In this document: piece by piece, positions 13,990 through 22,625 of the stretch | Layout of the letters: the number at the start of each line of letters is the position of its first letter | Numbering within the stretch: position 1 is the first letter of the stretch | DNA from: Alcaligenes pakistanensis | GTDB taxonomy: Bacteria > Pseudomonadota > Gammaproteobacteria > Burkholderiales > Burkholderiaceae_B | Direction: 5' to 3' | DNA: 42,194 nucleotides | Assembly (NCBI RefSeq): GCF_014652815.1 | Contig: NZ_BMZN01000001.1 | Location: 1-42,194 of the forward strand | Notes under the pieces: model-generated | What the model was told of the DNA's origin: nothing | The model's input: the letters and a program-made list of their open reading frames with translations, nothing else | Database searches by the model: none | Translations under genes and position numbers: made by a program

Positions 13990-14904
13990 TCAGTACCGAG
14001 CATCCTTAGGCTTTTTACCGTTGGGCCAGTCGTTCACTTTGCCTGCAAAGTCAGGTCGGGGCATATGCGTGAAGTACTCAGCAATGTCCACGGCGTCCTG
14101 ATCTTCCAGCACACCACCCTGGCCCCAGGCGCCGTGAGAGTTCACGCTCATCGGCATGTTGTACTTGATGAAGACAGCCGCCTTGAAGGTGCGCGCCATC
14201 CCTGCACCAATGTTGAAGGACTCATCGCCCCATAGTGGCGGAAAGATAATATTGCCGCGCTCATCTTTCAGGCCCTCGCCGTCCATGCCGTGACAGGTCG
14301 CGCATTGGGCGCCATACAAGGCTTTACCGCGCTCGGGATTGGCGATCAGCTCATGATCCAGTGGACCATCAATTGGCACTTGTACTTTTTGGCCAGCTTG
14401 CACACCTTGAGCCAGCCACTTCATATAGGCCAGCATGCCTTGCATTTCAGGTGAGTCCACGGGGACGGCCTTGCCGTTCATGGAGCGCATGAAACAGCCA
14501 TTGATACGGCCAGCCAAGTCCACCATCTTGCCCGATCGGGGCATGACTTTGGGGTAGCTGACAAAACTGTTGATGTAATGCGCCCCGCGCGGTGCCTTGC
14601 CTTGATCTATGTGGCAGCTATTACAGTTCATGGCTGCGCCCACATTATTGGGGAGCAAGCGGCGTGTTTCGTTCAGCAGACGCTTGCCGTACAAAATAGC
14701 GGCGGCATCCGGCTCTTTTTCGATCAGCAGATCGGAAGGAATGGTGTACTGGCCCACGACCTCTTTGCTGTCCACATTAATGATGGGATAGCTCGCTTGA
14801 GTGGGCGCCGTCAGTGCAGGGTTCGCCCCAAAGGTATACCAGCTTGCCGCCGCTACACCGGCGATGACTATAGCCATAACAGACAGGGTTTTGGCCTTAC
14901 TCAT
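13990..14904 (-). CDS. tsdA: Thiosulfate dehydrogenase TsdA (dihaem cytochrome c)
   Basis: 304 aa. Periplasmic dihaem enzyme that couples two thiosulfates to tetrathionate, passing two electrons on; some members run in reverse. An N-terminal signal or anchor (residues 6-24) precedes the first haem site CNSCH (94-98). The block LAGRINGCFMRSMNGK supplies Cys137, matching the unusual His/Cys-ligated active-site haem of TsdA. The second haem site is CATCHGMDGEG (201-205). Plain dihaem cytochromes lack the INGC motif, so the assignment is fairly safe. AAGGAG lies in the upstream gene, with which it overlaps by 8 bp, so the two are co-translated. The expected Met ligand of haem 2 is probably in NMPMSVNSHGAWG. 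Confidence 0.85.
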   Translation of the reverse strand: MSKAKTLSVMAIVIAGVAAASWYTFGANPALTAPTQASYPIINVDSKEVVGQYTIPSDLLIEKEPDAAAILYGKRLLNETRRLLPNNVGAAMNCNSCHIDQGKAPRGAHYINSFVSYPKVMPRSGKMVDLAGRINGCFMRSMNGKAVPVDSPEMQGMLAYMKWLAQGVQAGQKVQVPIDGPLDHELIANPERGKALYGAQCATCHGMDGEGLKDERGNIIFPPLWGDESFNIGAGMARTFKAAVFIKYNMPMSVNSHGAWGQGGVLEDQDAVDIAEYFTHMPRPDFAGKVNDWPNGKKPKDARY

Positions 14905-16261
14905 GGCGGGCTCCTTGAGGCTGGATATTGGGCGATTTATTGGCTACAAACTGGCGGATATGGGCAACGTCGGCTGCTTTGACGGTAGGCGCTTCGTTGG
15001 TCCAGCTGCTGCGAATGTAGTTAACAAGATCGGCGATGTCCTGATCGCCCAAATGGCGGAAGGCAGGCATGGTGAAGGTCATTTTGTCGATTTTGTTTTC
15101 AGGCATGCGACCGCCTTCCAAGGTCACTTGAATGACGGATTGCGGATTGTTGGCAAAAACGGCCGAGTTACCTGCCAGTGCCGGAAAAATGCGCGGCACG
15201 CCTTTGCCGTCGGCCCGGTGACAGGTCACACAGTGGGCGGCATACAGCCAGGCGCCGGGCGAGGTGTAGTCACCATCCAGCTGTTTTTGTGTGGTGGCGT
15301 CGGCTTGATGCGGGATCTCGGGATTGCGGCCCTTCACGGGGGGCAAGGATTTCAGGTACTGCACCATGGCGCTTTGATCCTGTGGCGTCATGTACTGCGT
15401 GCTGTGTTCCACCACGTCCGTCATGGCACCGAAGGCGGCAACCTTATCGGTACGACCGGTGGCAAAGAAGTCCAGTAGTTCAGCCTCCGACCAGCCCGCT
15501 AAACCACGACCCTCGCCACGTAGGCTTTTGGCGCGCCAGCCGTCAATCACGGCACCGGACAGGTAGTCGTCTCCGTCTTTCAGGCTTAGGGCCAGCTCTT
15601 GATAGGCCAACCCGCGCGGTGTGTGACAGGCGCCACAATGGCCTGGTCCTTGAACCAGATAAGCTCCGCGGTTTTTCAGATCATCCAGACCTTCATCAGC
15701 GACAAAACCCTGATCTTTAGGCGCAAACATCCATTGCCAAAAGGCAATCGTCCAACGCATCTGGAAAAGTTTGGGCAAAGTGGGGGCGGCGTTTTGCTGT
15801 TTGACGGCCGGGACACCACGCATGAAATAGGCGTACAAGGCATCCATGTCCTTGTCGCTCATGATGGCGTACGAGGGGTAGGGCATGGCGGGGTATAAAG
15901 CGGCCCCGTCCTGGCGCACACCGTGTTGCACCGCAGTCTTGAATTCGTCCTGGCTATAGCTGCCTATGCCTGTTTCTTTATCAGGCGTGATGTTGGTGGA
16001 GTAGATAGCTCCAAGCGGCGTTTGCATGGCTAGGCCACCTGCATATTTTTGACCACCAGGAACGGTATGACAGGCGACACAGTCCCCCGTCCGGGAGACG
16101 TAGGCTCCCTGTTTGATCAGGGTTTCATCATCCAGGTTTATTGTGTTTGCCGATGAGGAGACGATACTGCGCTGCGACAAAATGAACTGCGACCCGCCGT
16201 AGGCGGCTCCCAGTCCTACTAGCGCCAGGATCAAGGTCTTGGACAAGGCTTTCATAGACAT
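14897..16261 (-). CDS. Triheme membrane-anchored cytochrome c, likely electron acceptor of TsdA
   Basis: 454 aa with an N-terminal hydrophobic anchor (TLILALVGLGAAYGGSQFIL) and three c-type haem sites: CVACH (about 61-65), CGACH (about 209-213) and CVTCHRADGKG (about 343). Met ligands are likely in MPYPSYA, and MPAFRHLGDQDIADLVNYIR is the typical C-terminal cytochrome helix. The architecture is that of the cytochrome subunit of PQQ alcohol dehydrogenases and flavin gluconate dehydrogenases, but no dehydrogenase gene is nearby. Instead tsdA follows with an 8-bp overlap. The inferred role is to carry electrons from thiosulfate oxidation to the respiratory chain, in place of the usual TsdB. The RBS is weak; the start could be the ATG two codons later. 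Confidence 0.85.
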   Translation of the reverse strand: MSMKALSKTLILALVGLGAAYGGSQFILSQRSIVSSSANTINLDDETLIKQGAYVSRTGDCVACHTVPGGQKYAGGLAMQTPLGAIYSTNITPDKETGIGSYSQDEFKTAVQHGVRQDGAALYPAMPYPSYAIMSDKDMDALYAYFMRGVPAVKQQNAAPTLPKLFQMRWTIAFWQWMFAPKDQGFVADEGLDDLKNRGAYLVQGPGHCGACHTPRGLAYQELALSLKDGDDYLSGAVIDGWRAKSLRGEGRGLAGWSEAELLDFFATGRTDKVAAFGAMTDVVEHSTQYMTPQDQSAMVQYLKSLPPVKGRNPEIPHQADATTQKQLDGDYTSPGAWLYAAHCVTCHRADGKGVPRIFPALAGNSAVFANNPQSVIQVTLEGGRMPENKIDKMTFTMPAFRHLGDQDIADLVNYIRSSWTNEAPTVKAADVAHIRQFVANKSPNIQPQGARHE

Positions 16262-16994
16262 TACCCATAATTATTAAATAAATGTGTCAAATAACTTCAA
16301 GTCACACTCAGTACGCATGGTATAGACAGCCCAAAGGGCAAGAAACCCTTGTTCAGATCAATATTGACCTAACTCAAGGGTTATATATATAAGCTTATAA
16401 CGAGATTGAAATTGTAAACAGAAAGAGACAGTGATATGGCGACTGAATGCAAAGGGGAGGAGCAAAGCCATGCTCGGTGTTTTGAGAGTTTTGGAGACTA
16501 AGCTGCGCTTTCAGACTGTTTTAGAGCGTTTTATTGGTATTTCAGCGTCAAAACGACTTACAGCGCAAAACGCTACAGGCAGCATTTACGCTTTATGTCT
16601 GACTCAAATGTAAGCGAGGAATAGGCGGGGCTGTGAGCTTTGAACGGTTCGCAGTCAGGCTGAAAATGCTGTATTAGTGTGGGTCAGCCAGGAGGAAGTC
16701 GGCGCTGAAAGCAAGTCTTGTGCCAAATTTATGATCTTTGTTTGAGTAGTAGGGCTGCAAGGCTAGCTGTTCTGTTTTTAAGAAAGAAGCCTGAAACTCT
16801 ACTTTGTATCAAAAAGAGATAGATAGAATTATTTTCTTAAATTTAATCCACCGAGCCCTCAACATCGCTAGGCAGGATCCGGTCTAGCCTACCCGCCGTC
16901 CAGTAGCCTCTTTGTGCTGTTTATATTGCACAGCCTGCAGGCGTGGCACGGATTATGGCCATGCACTACCCCTAGTGTCGTGATGGATTTTTGA
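16262..16994. other. Gene-free stretch upstream of the cytochrome operon
   Basis: No convincing gene. It should hold the leftward promoter of the triheme-tsdA operon near 16262-16400. An 8-bp inverted repeat AACCCTTG/CAAGGGTT lies at 16344-16351 and 16375-16382 around the palindrome TCAATATTGA, and a short TATAAGCTTATA palindrome lies next to it; these could bind a regulator. The rest has short frames without RBS or motifs, and merges into the decayed hydrolase. Confidence 0.45.
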
Positions 16995-17629
16995 AATCTG
17001 GAGACGCTGGTCTACCGCTATCTGCCGGATTTCCGCATGGCCGATCCGCGTTATCAACTTATTACTGCTCGCATGTTGTTGAACCACTCGGCCGGTTTGC
17101 GGGGCGATGACCTTATTAATGATTCGCTGTTCATTGGTGATAACAGTATCCAGGGCTATGGACAATTTCTGGGTACTCTGGCTTTGCAGGCGTTGAACGC
17201 TGATCCAGGGGCGTTTTCGGTGTACTGCAATAGAAGGGCCGGGCGAAAACTATGCTCCTCTTAAACTGCCTGGGCGTGACAGTGGTTTGCCCTGGATTCA
17301 CTACAACGTGATTGCCTCGGGCGATATCAATTCCACCGCAAAAGACTTGGTGAGTTTGCCCCTTTATTCATGAAAAATGGCCCCGCCATCTTGTCTCCAC
17401 AATCGCAGGCTGTCATGCAGGCCCCTGAGTATTTGCGCGCTCCATGGCCGCCGTTGTGCTCAGTGCGGGCGGCAACAGTGGTAAGAACCGGCTTTTTGCT
17501 AAAAAGATTTTGCTGAAGGCCTTGGAGTTAAAGGGAATAGATACGTCGGCCATAGTTAAAAAGTCGTTTTCCGTCGAAAAAGGCGCTCAGATGGTTTTTG
17601 TACGCTTTTTTCTTAGCCTGAGCTTATGA
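16995..17629 (+). pseudogene. Decayed class C beta-lactamase-family serine hydrolase
   Basis: Four pieces of one protein lie in changing frames. LVYRYLPDFRMADPRYQLIT with ARMLLNHSAGL (up to about 17229), EGPGENYAPLKLPGRD with LPWIHYNVIASGDINSTAKD (17230 to about 17365), FMKNGPAILSPQSQAVMQAP (from about 17367), and MAAVVLSAGGNSGKNRLFAK (from 17444). HSAGL matches the block after the catalytic region of the beta-lactamase/esterase family, and the Gly-Asn-Ser-rich piece matches its C-terminus. Upstream there is a stop at 16992, and the signal peptide and SxxK nucleophile segment are missing. So it is 5'-truncated with at least three frameshifts. Sequencing errors could explain a shift but not all of it. 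Confidence 0.75.
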
Positions 17630-17902
17630 AGTTCTCTGGTTTTGACAGAAATTGCGCGATGTTCGAATAATTTGGCGATTAAGTCCGTAATTTTATCGGC
17701 GTATTCAGTGAGCTAATGGTCTTGGGCTTCGTCCTGCGTAAAAGTTGTTTAAACAGAGAGGTTTAGGGTTCAAAACCATCTGAAAGTGGCGCGTAACAAG
17801 GCTCTGAGTGCAGATCAAAGTGTCCGCCTAGTAAAAACCCTCTTGGATGTTTGCGTACGAAAGTCCTACTATGGGCGCTCAATTATCGGATATGAGAATT
17901 CC

Positions 17903-19033
17903 ATGATGTATGACTACGTAATTGTTGGGGCCGGGATGGCAGGTGTGTCGTTGGCTTATCGTTTGCCCGAAGATGCCCACGTGCTGGTTCTGGAAAGAGA
18001 GTCCCATGCTGCGTATCACTCCACGGGACGCTCGGCCGCGATGTTTGTTGAAACCTACGGTACGGCCACCATCCGGGCGCTAACGGTTGCAGGGAACGAT
18101 TTTTTCAGTCACCCGCCGGCCGGTTTCACGGATCAGCCTATCTTGCTGCCTCGGGGTGTGCTGTATGTGGGCACCGCTGAGCAACAGGATTTGCTGGACA
18201 GCCAATTTAAGGACTGGCACGAGCAAGGACTGGATGTCAGCCGTTTGAGCGCGGAGCAAGCTTTGGAAATGGTGCCATGCCTGGACCCGGCGCAGTTGGC
18301 GGGGGCCTTGTATGACGCACAAGGTCAGGACATGGATGTGCACGCCTTGCACCAAGGTTTCTTGAAGGGGGCCCAGGCCAAGGGCGTGAAGCTGCGCCTG
18401 GATACGGAAGTGTTATCGGCCCAATGGGATGGCGAGTGCTGGGAGGTTCAGCTTAGTTCTGAACCCAAGACCTTGCGTGCCCGTGTACTGGTCAATGCAG
18501 CGGGCGCCTGGGCCGATACTTTGGCCGAGCGTTGTGGCCTTCAGGCTCTGGGGATCCAACCCAAACGCCGTTCTGCTTTTTTGTTTTCGCCACCGGAAGG
18601 CGTGGATCATCGCGATTGGCCGGCCGTTATTGATATCGGTGAAGAGTTCTACTTCAAACCTGATGCGGGCATGTTGCTGGGCTCGCCTGCCAATGCGGAT
18701 GATGTGGATGCGCACGATGTGGTGGCGGAGGAGCTCGATGTGGCCACCGGTATTTACCGTATTGAAGAACGGACTCAGCTTCGTATTCGTCGCCCTAGTC
18801 ATACCTGGGCTGGACTGCGCAGCTTTGCGCCCGATGGCGAGCTGGTGATTGGCCAGGATGCGCAGTGTCCGAGCTTTTTTTGGTTGGCTGGCCAGGGCGG
18901 CTACGGCATTCAAACCGCAGCGGGCGCGTCTTTGTTGGCGGCCAGTTTGTTGCAACAGCAAGATCTACCCGGGCCCTTGCAGGCTTTGGAGATTGATCCT
19001 GCCGTGGTGTCTCCCGCTCGTTTCAGAACATAA
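17903..19033 (+). CDS. FAD-dependent amino-acid oxidase/dehydrogenase (DAO family)
   Basis: 376 aa from the ATG at 17903. The N-terminus MMYDYVIVGAGMAGVSLAYR is the Rossmann GxGxxG for FAD, followed by the ADP-ribose acidic residue (LVLERESHAAYHSTGRSAAM). The segment YDAQGQDMDVHALHQGFLKG is typical of DAO proteins of the DadA/glycine-oxidase/sarcosine-oxidase kind, as is the end WLAGQGGYGIQTAAGASLLA. It probably oxidises a D-amino acid or N-methyl amino acid to the oxo-acid. The frame is open from a GTG at 17786, but the extra 39 residues resemble nothing in the family, so the Rossmann start is chosen; the RBS is weak. It forms an apparent operon with the YkvI transporter (35-bp gap) and an XRE-cupin regulator. 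Confidence 0.85.
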   Translation: MMYDYVIVGAGMAGVSLAYRLPEDAHVLVLERESHAAYHSTGRSAAMFVETYGTATIRALTVAGNDFFSHPPAGFTDQPILLPRGVLYVGTAEQQDLLDSQFKDWHEQGLDVSRLSAEQALEMVPCLDPAQLAGALYDAQGQDMDVHALHQGFLKGAQAKGVKLRLDTEVLSAQWDGECWEVQLSSEPKTLRARVLVNAAGAWADTLAERCGLQALGIQPKRRSAFLFSPPEGVDHRDWPAVIDIGEEFYFKPDAGMLLGSPANADDVDAHDVVAEELDVATGIYRIEERTQLRIRRPSHTWAGLRSFAPDGELVIGQDAQCPSFFWLAGQGGYGIQTAAGASLLAASLLQQQDLPGPLQALEIDPAVVSPARFRT

Positions 19034-19068
19034 AAACAGCAGCACTTTGATCTCCCGGAGGAGAAGAC

Positions 19069-20142
19069 ATGTCGAATATAAAAAATATCCTGGGCATAGC
19101 CATGGCCTTTGTCGGCGTGGTGGTGGGGGCCGGCTTTGCATCAGGACAAGAGATATTGCAGTTTTTCAGCAGCTTTGGGTATTGGGGGCTGTTGGGAGGG
19201 GTGGTCAGTGGGATTTGTTTTACGGTGCTGGGGATGGCCGTGGGGGAGTTAAGTCAGGTTTCGGTGTCGCACTCGTTTAAAGAAGGTTTATATCTGATCT
19301 GTGGTCCACGCTTGGGTGTGGTGGTCGATATCATGATTACCTTCTTTATGTACGCCATCGCTGTAGTGATGTTTGCGGGCGGCGGCTCGTTGATGGAGCA
19401 GCAGTGGGGCGTCCCCGCAGAGTACGGCAGCATCGCGGTGATGGTCATTACCGTATTGATCGTCTTTTTGCGGGTGGACCGTGTCATGGCCTTTATTGGC
19501 AGTGTCACGCCCATCCTGGTCTTGATGGTGATCTTTCTGTGTATTTACAGCTGGAATACCCGTGATTTGCCCTTGCAGGAGTTGGATGTGATTGCACAGA
19601 CCAAACCGCAAGGCTCCGGGCATTGGTTAATGGGCTCTTTGTTGTATGTGTCCTACAACATGGTGGTGGGGGCGCCTTTTCTGATGATCGCCGGGGCACA
19701 AGCCACATCGCGCCGTAATGCCTTGCTGGGTGGTTTAGTTGGTGGTTTGTTGCTGGGCTTTTTGATTGTGTTGATCAGTGCCGGTGTATTTGGCCGTATC
19801 GACACCATCGGCTCTGCCGCCTTGCCCATGCTGATGTTGGCCAGCGAGCAATCCAGGCTCTTGGGTACCATCATGTCCGTGGTGATTTTCGCCATGATTC
19901 TGACTACGTCTGTGGGGGTGCTGTATTCCTTCTCGGCTCGTATCTTGCCCCCCAATACCCGTAAATTCAATATTGGGACGGCGATAGCCGGGGTGCTGGG
20001 ACTGGTGGGTGCCAAGATCGGTTTCATCAATCTGGTGGGTACCGTCTACCCGTTTTTCGGATACCTGGGCTTTGTTTTAATGGCCTGGATTCTGATTGCC
20101 TGGTTCCGTTTGCGCCGCTTACAATACAAGGATGCTGCGTAA
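19069..20142 (+). CDS. YkvI-family membrane transporter
   Basis: 357 aa, about 10 transmembrane helices. It opens with ILGIAMAFVGVVVGAGFASG, whose GAGFASGQE is the unwound-helix substrate motif of the YkvI family in the APC/LeuT-fold transporters. GHWLMGSLLYVSYNMVVGAP is another family block, and the chain ends in a basic tail. GGAGGAG precedes the ATG at ideal distance, so it is well translated. Its position between an amino-acid oxidase and an XRE-cupin regulator suggests it imports the oxidase substrate, perhaps a D-amino acid or betaine-like amine. The substrate of YkvI proteins is not established. Confidence 0.8.
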   Translation: MSNIKNILGIAMAFVGVVVGAGFASGQEILQFFSSFGYWGLLGGVVSGICFTVLGMAVGELSQVSVSHSFKEGLYLICGPRLGVVVDIMITFFMYAIAVVMFAGGGSLMEQQWGVPAEYGSIAVMVITVLIVFLRVDRVMAFIGSVTPILVLMVIFLCIYSWNTRDLPLQELDVIAQTKPQGSGHWLMGSLLYVSYNMVVGAPFLMIAGAQATSRRNALLGGLVGGLLLGFLIVLISAGVFGRIDTIGSAALPMLMLASEQSRLLGTIMSVVIFAMILTTSVGVLYSFSARILPPNTRKFNIGTAIAGVLGLVGAKIGFINLVGTVYPFFGYLGFVLMAWILIAWFRLRRLQYKDAA

Positions 20143-20746
20143 TAAACTGCTAAGCAAGGAACAGGTGGGAACCCGCCTGCGCCTAGCCCGCCATAATCAA
20201 AAACAGACACTCAAGCAGCTGTCTGAAAAAACGGGCTTGGCGCTTTCTACCATTTCTAAAGCAGAGTTGGGACAGGTCACCTTAAGCTACGAGAAATTCG
20301 TTGTTTTGGCCCGTGCCTTGAATATTGAAGTCGGTTCCTTGTTCGCTGTCCCGGATGAGGAATCCGCTCAGGCTTTACCCACGACCGCCGTGGGCATCTC
20401 TAGCCACAAAACCACTGCCACACCCGGCTACGCAACCCGTAATTATGAATACGGATTGCTGTTTGGTGAGTTGACCGGCAAACACATGAACCCGATTCTG
20501 GCCGTGATTGATTCACGCGATGCCAAGGAATTTGACGACTATATCCGTCATGCCGGTCAAGAGTTTGTGATTGTTTTGTCCGGTGCCATTGCCATCCAGT
20601 TTGAAACGGGTGAAACCTTGTTTCTGGATACGCACGAGTCCGCTTATTTCGATAGCGGCATTGGGCATGTCTATCTTTCGACCAGTGATGAGGACGCCAA
20701 AGTGGTGGCTGTCTGTACCAGCGGTTTGCCGCCGGGAATGGCTTGA
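20132..20746 (+). CDS. XRE-cupin transcriptional regulator
   Basis: 204 aa. Residues 8-65 form an XRE helix-turn-helix (GTRLRLARHNQKQTLKQLSE, then TGLALSTISKAELGQVTLSY). Residues about 110-195 are a cupin sensor domain (FDDYIRHAGQEFVIVLSGAI and SAYFDSGIGHVYLS). This architecture usually controls a neighbouring catabolic or transport operon by binding a small molecule in the cupin. It overlaps the YkvI gene end by 11 bp and so is co-transcribed, which makes it an autoregulated local regulator of the oxidase-transporter operon. An ATG further upstream at 20096 only lengthens the frame inside the transporter gene; 20132 starts just before the HTH. The AAGG directly abuts the ATG, so the real start may be slightly downstream. 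Confidence 0.85.
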   Translation: MLRNKLLSKEQVGTRLRLARHNQKQTLKQLSEKTGLALSTISKAELGQVTLSYEKFVVLARALNIEVGSLFAVPDEESAQALPTTAVGISSHKTTATPGYATRNYEYGLLFGELTGKHMNPILAVIDSRDAKEFDDYIRHAGQEFVIVLSGAIAIQFETGETLFLDTHESAYFDSGIGHVYLSTSDEDAKVVAVCTSGLPPGMA

Positions 20747-20808
20747 TCGCTATTGTTTGCTTTCAATAATTATGATTATTTTAATTTTCCATTTTAAATA
20801 AATCATTT

Positions 20809-20828
20809 AATAAGGCGGCTTATTTTTT
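20809..20828 (+). terminator. Weak AT-rich terminator of the oxidase-transporter operon
   Basis: AATAAG (20809-20814) pairs with CTTATT (20819-20824) around GCGG, followed by TTTT. The stem is weak but well placed after the regulator gene. Confidence 0.4.
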
Positions 20829-20971
20829 AGAGCGGTTTTATTTTATTTAATGGTGCTGCCATTGTTATATTGAATTTGGATTTCTTAGGCTGATATCTAG
20901 TATTTAATTAATAAATTTAGTTTCTCGTTACAATGCCCTCACTTATAAACAGAGTGCATAAAGGGATTGGA

Positions 20972-21466
20972 ATGAGGGTTTTTGTTTTTTCGGCAGCAGT
21001 AATGCTGACCGGTTGTGCATCTATTACGTCAGAATCGATGCAGTTGGTACGAGTCGACGCCTTGGATGAATCAGGAGAGAAGGTAGCAGAAGCTCGCTGC
21101 ACTCTGATTAATGATAAGGGTGAGTATGCCTTGGAGTCTGGTAAGCACGCGATGGTGGGTAAATCCAGCAAGAACCTGAACATTACGTGTGTGGCTGCTG
21201 ACCGCACGGATGAGGCAACCGGTACGCTGATTTCCCGGGCGGGCGCAGGAATGTTTGGCAATATCCTGTTCGGCGGTGGCATTGGTGCGATCATCGACCA
21301 CAACCGTGGCACAGCGTACAACTATCCTGATTGGGTGCAGTTGGTATTTGGGAAAGTGCTAACTTTTGACCGCACTAAAAATAAAGATGGCGAGCCTATG
21401 CAGGGATTAGATAAAGCGGCAGAGCCAGATAAAGCTGACGAACAAGTGATTGCAGCAACACCTTAA
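20972..21466 (+). CDS. Putative lipoprotein
   Basis: 164 aa from the ATG at 20972, with AAGGGATTGGA just upstream; an in-frame ATG at 20933 would add 13 residues and spoil the signal peptide. MRVFVFSAAVMLTGCAS has the lipobox LTGC. The mature protein has a beta-rich domain (VRVDALDESGEKVAEARCTL, later LNITCVAADRTDEATGTLIS with a likely disulfide), then a glycine-rich hairpin AGMFGNILFGGGIGAIID, and YNYPDWVQLVFGKVLTFDRT. This combination is common in short proteobacterial lipoproteins without a known role. The tail is acidic and low complexity. A terminator follows. Confidence 0.75.
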   Translation: MRVFVFSAAVMLTGCASITSESMQLVRVDALDESGEKVAEARCTLINDKGEYALESGKHAMVGKSSKNLNITCVAADRTDEATGTLISRAGAGMFGNILFGGGIGAIIDHNRGTAYNYPDWVQLVFGKVLTFDRTKNKDGEPMQGLDKAAEPDKADEQVIAATP

Positions 21467-21480
21467 TAGTTTTGAGAAAG

Positions 21481-21501
21481 CCCCTTTCATAAGGGGTTTT
21501 T
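21481..21501 (+). terminator. Terminator after the lipoprotein gene
   Basis: CCCCTT (21481-21486) pairs with AAGGGG (21491-21496) around TCAT, then TTTTTG. Confidence 0.8.
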
Positions 21502-21533
21502 GTATACGTGCCGTTATTTTGCCGCCTGTTATT

Positions 21534-22478
21534 TCAGCCAGAAGCCTTCTTTACTGTTGGCTTGTCAGTCACATCATCAAAAGCCGGCGGCAGGATGGTG
21601 TTGGGTGTGGTGGAGACTGGCGATGGGCCGTTGGACTTAAGCGGCGCGACGCAACGCGCGGTGGCGTTTTGAAAGTAAACCGTCCCCACTTTGTGGTCCC
21701 GCAGGCGAGCTAGTTCTGGCTTGGCATTGATTGTTGCTGCCGATAAAGGAAAGACAACGCCGCGTGTGGGAATCGTGTCGCGGGGCGAGGCTTGCTGGTC
21801 GCTGCCACCTTTGAATATCCGCACATGCACAGGGTCACGGGCAGGATCGGAAATGACCCATTCGTGCAGGCCATTGGCCATATCTTGAATACCCAGAGGG
21901 TTGGGTGGGAATGTTCCTGTGCGGGCTTTGTCGGTATCGTTGCCCTGGTCTGGCAAGTTACGGCCGCTCTGCCATTGCCCGTTATCCGTAGCCCAAGGAA
22001 TGGGTTGGCCACGGCTGCGGGCCGCATATTCCCATTCGGCTTCAGTCGGCAAGCGCATATCCAGACTATTGTCCTGGCCCAACCAGATGCAAAAAGCTTC
22101 GGCCTCGTCGTAAGGCATGTTGGCGGCTTGATCGCCATCCCCTTTGACAGGCTGCCAACGGGCAGGGCGTTTAGTCTGCTTTAAAAAACGGTCATACAGC
22201 GTGTTGCTGGCCTCTTTCTTCATGATGGCAAAGGCATTGACCTCGACCGGGTAGGGCGCGAGGGCCGCCTGATCCGGCTGGGCGACCCATTGCACCGTCA
22301 GTTCACCATCAGGCGCACGCATGGGAACCTGAAAGTTGCCGGCCATAAAAGCACCGCCTTCTACCGTGATGAACTCGGGGCCGGGCTCCGGGCTCGTAGG
22401 CAGTGACCTCAGAACCAGCAAGAGTAAAACGCTGGCAATGATGAGGGTCGCACTGAGCCGGGCGGGGGTATGACGCAC
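21534..22478 (-). CDS. SUMF1-fold (FGE-sulfatase) protein lacking the catalytic cysteines
   Basis: 314 aa from a GTG with AAGGAAAC upstream. A membrane anchor (ATLIIASVLLLLVLRSLP) is followed by the SUMF1 domain: FITVEGGAFMAGN, YPVEVNAFAIMKKEASNTLY, MPYDEAEAFCIWLG, LRLPTEAEWEYAARSRGQ and GIQDMANGLHEWV. True formylglycine-generating enzymes carry two active-site cysteines in the block after RGGS; here the equivalent is FKGGSDQQASPRDTIPTRG with no Cys, and no sulfatase gene is near. So it is probably a binding or scaffold version on the periplasmic face of the inner membrane. The C-terminus has one Cys (TARCVAP) and a Pro/Thr-rich tail. Confidence 0.82.
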   Translation of the reverse strand: MRHTPARLSATLIIASVLLLLVLRSLPTSPEPGPEFITVEGGAFMAGNFQVPMRAPDGELTVQWVAQPDQAALAPYPVEVNAFAIMKKEASNTLYDRFLKQTKRPARWQPVKGDGDQAANMPYDEAEAFCIWLGQDNSLDMRLPTEAEWEYAARSRGQPIPWATDNGQWQSGRNLPDQGNDTDKARTGTFPPNPLGIQDMANGLHEWVISDPARDPVHVRIFKGGSDQQASPRDTIPTRGVVFPLSAATINAKPELARLRDHKVGTVYFQNATARCVAPLKSNGPSPVSTTPNTILPPAFDDVTDKPTVKKASG

Positions 22479-22625
22479 TCTTGTTTCCTTGCTCCTGCTT
22501 CAGATGAATGAGGAGCTTTATTAATTGATAACGCTTATACGGCCCCGTATTATTCCATGCCTGCTTCTAAGACGGGTTTGTCTGGGGGCAGAGTTTACTC
22601 ATTTACGCGAACGCTGTGGCTTTTG

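Noticed and set aside
16343-16383. TTGTT-cag-ATCAA resembling an FNR/ANR box upstream of the cytochrome operon
   Set aside because: The spacing is 13 nt rather than the 14 of TTGAT-N4-ATCAA and the first half is imperfect, so anaerobic control is not supported.
16431-16613. 60-codon plus-strand frame upstream of the decayed hydrolase
   Set aside because: No RBS or recognisable motif; composition looks random.
17786-17902. 39-residue N-terminal extension of the FAD oxidase from a GTG start
   Set aside because: It precedes the Rossmann motif with unrelated sequence; the family starts at the MMYDYVIVGAG segment.
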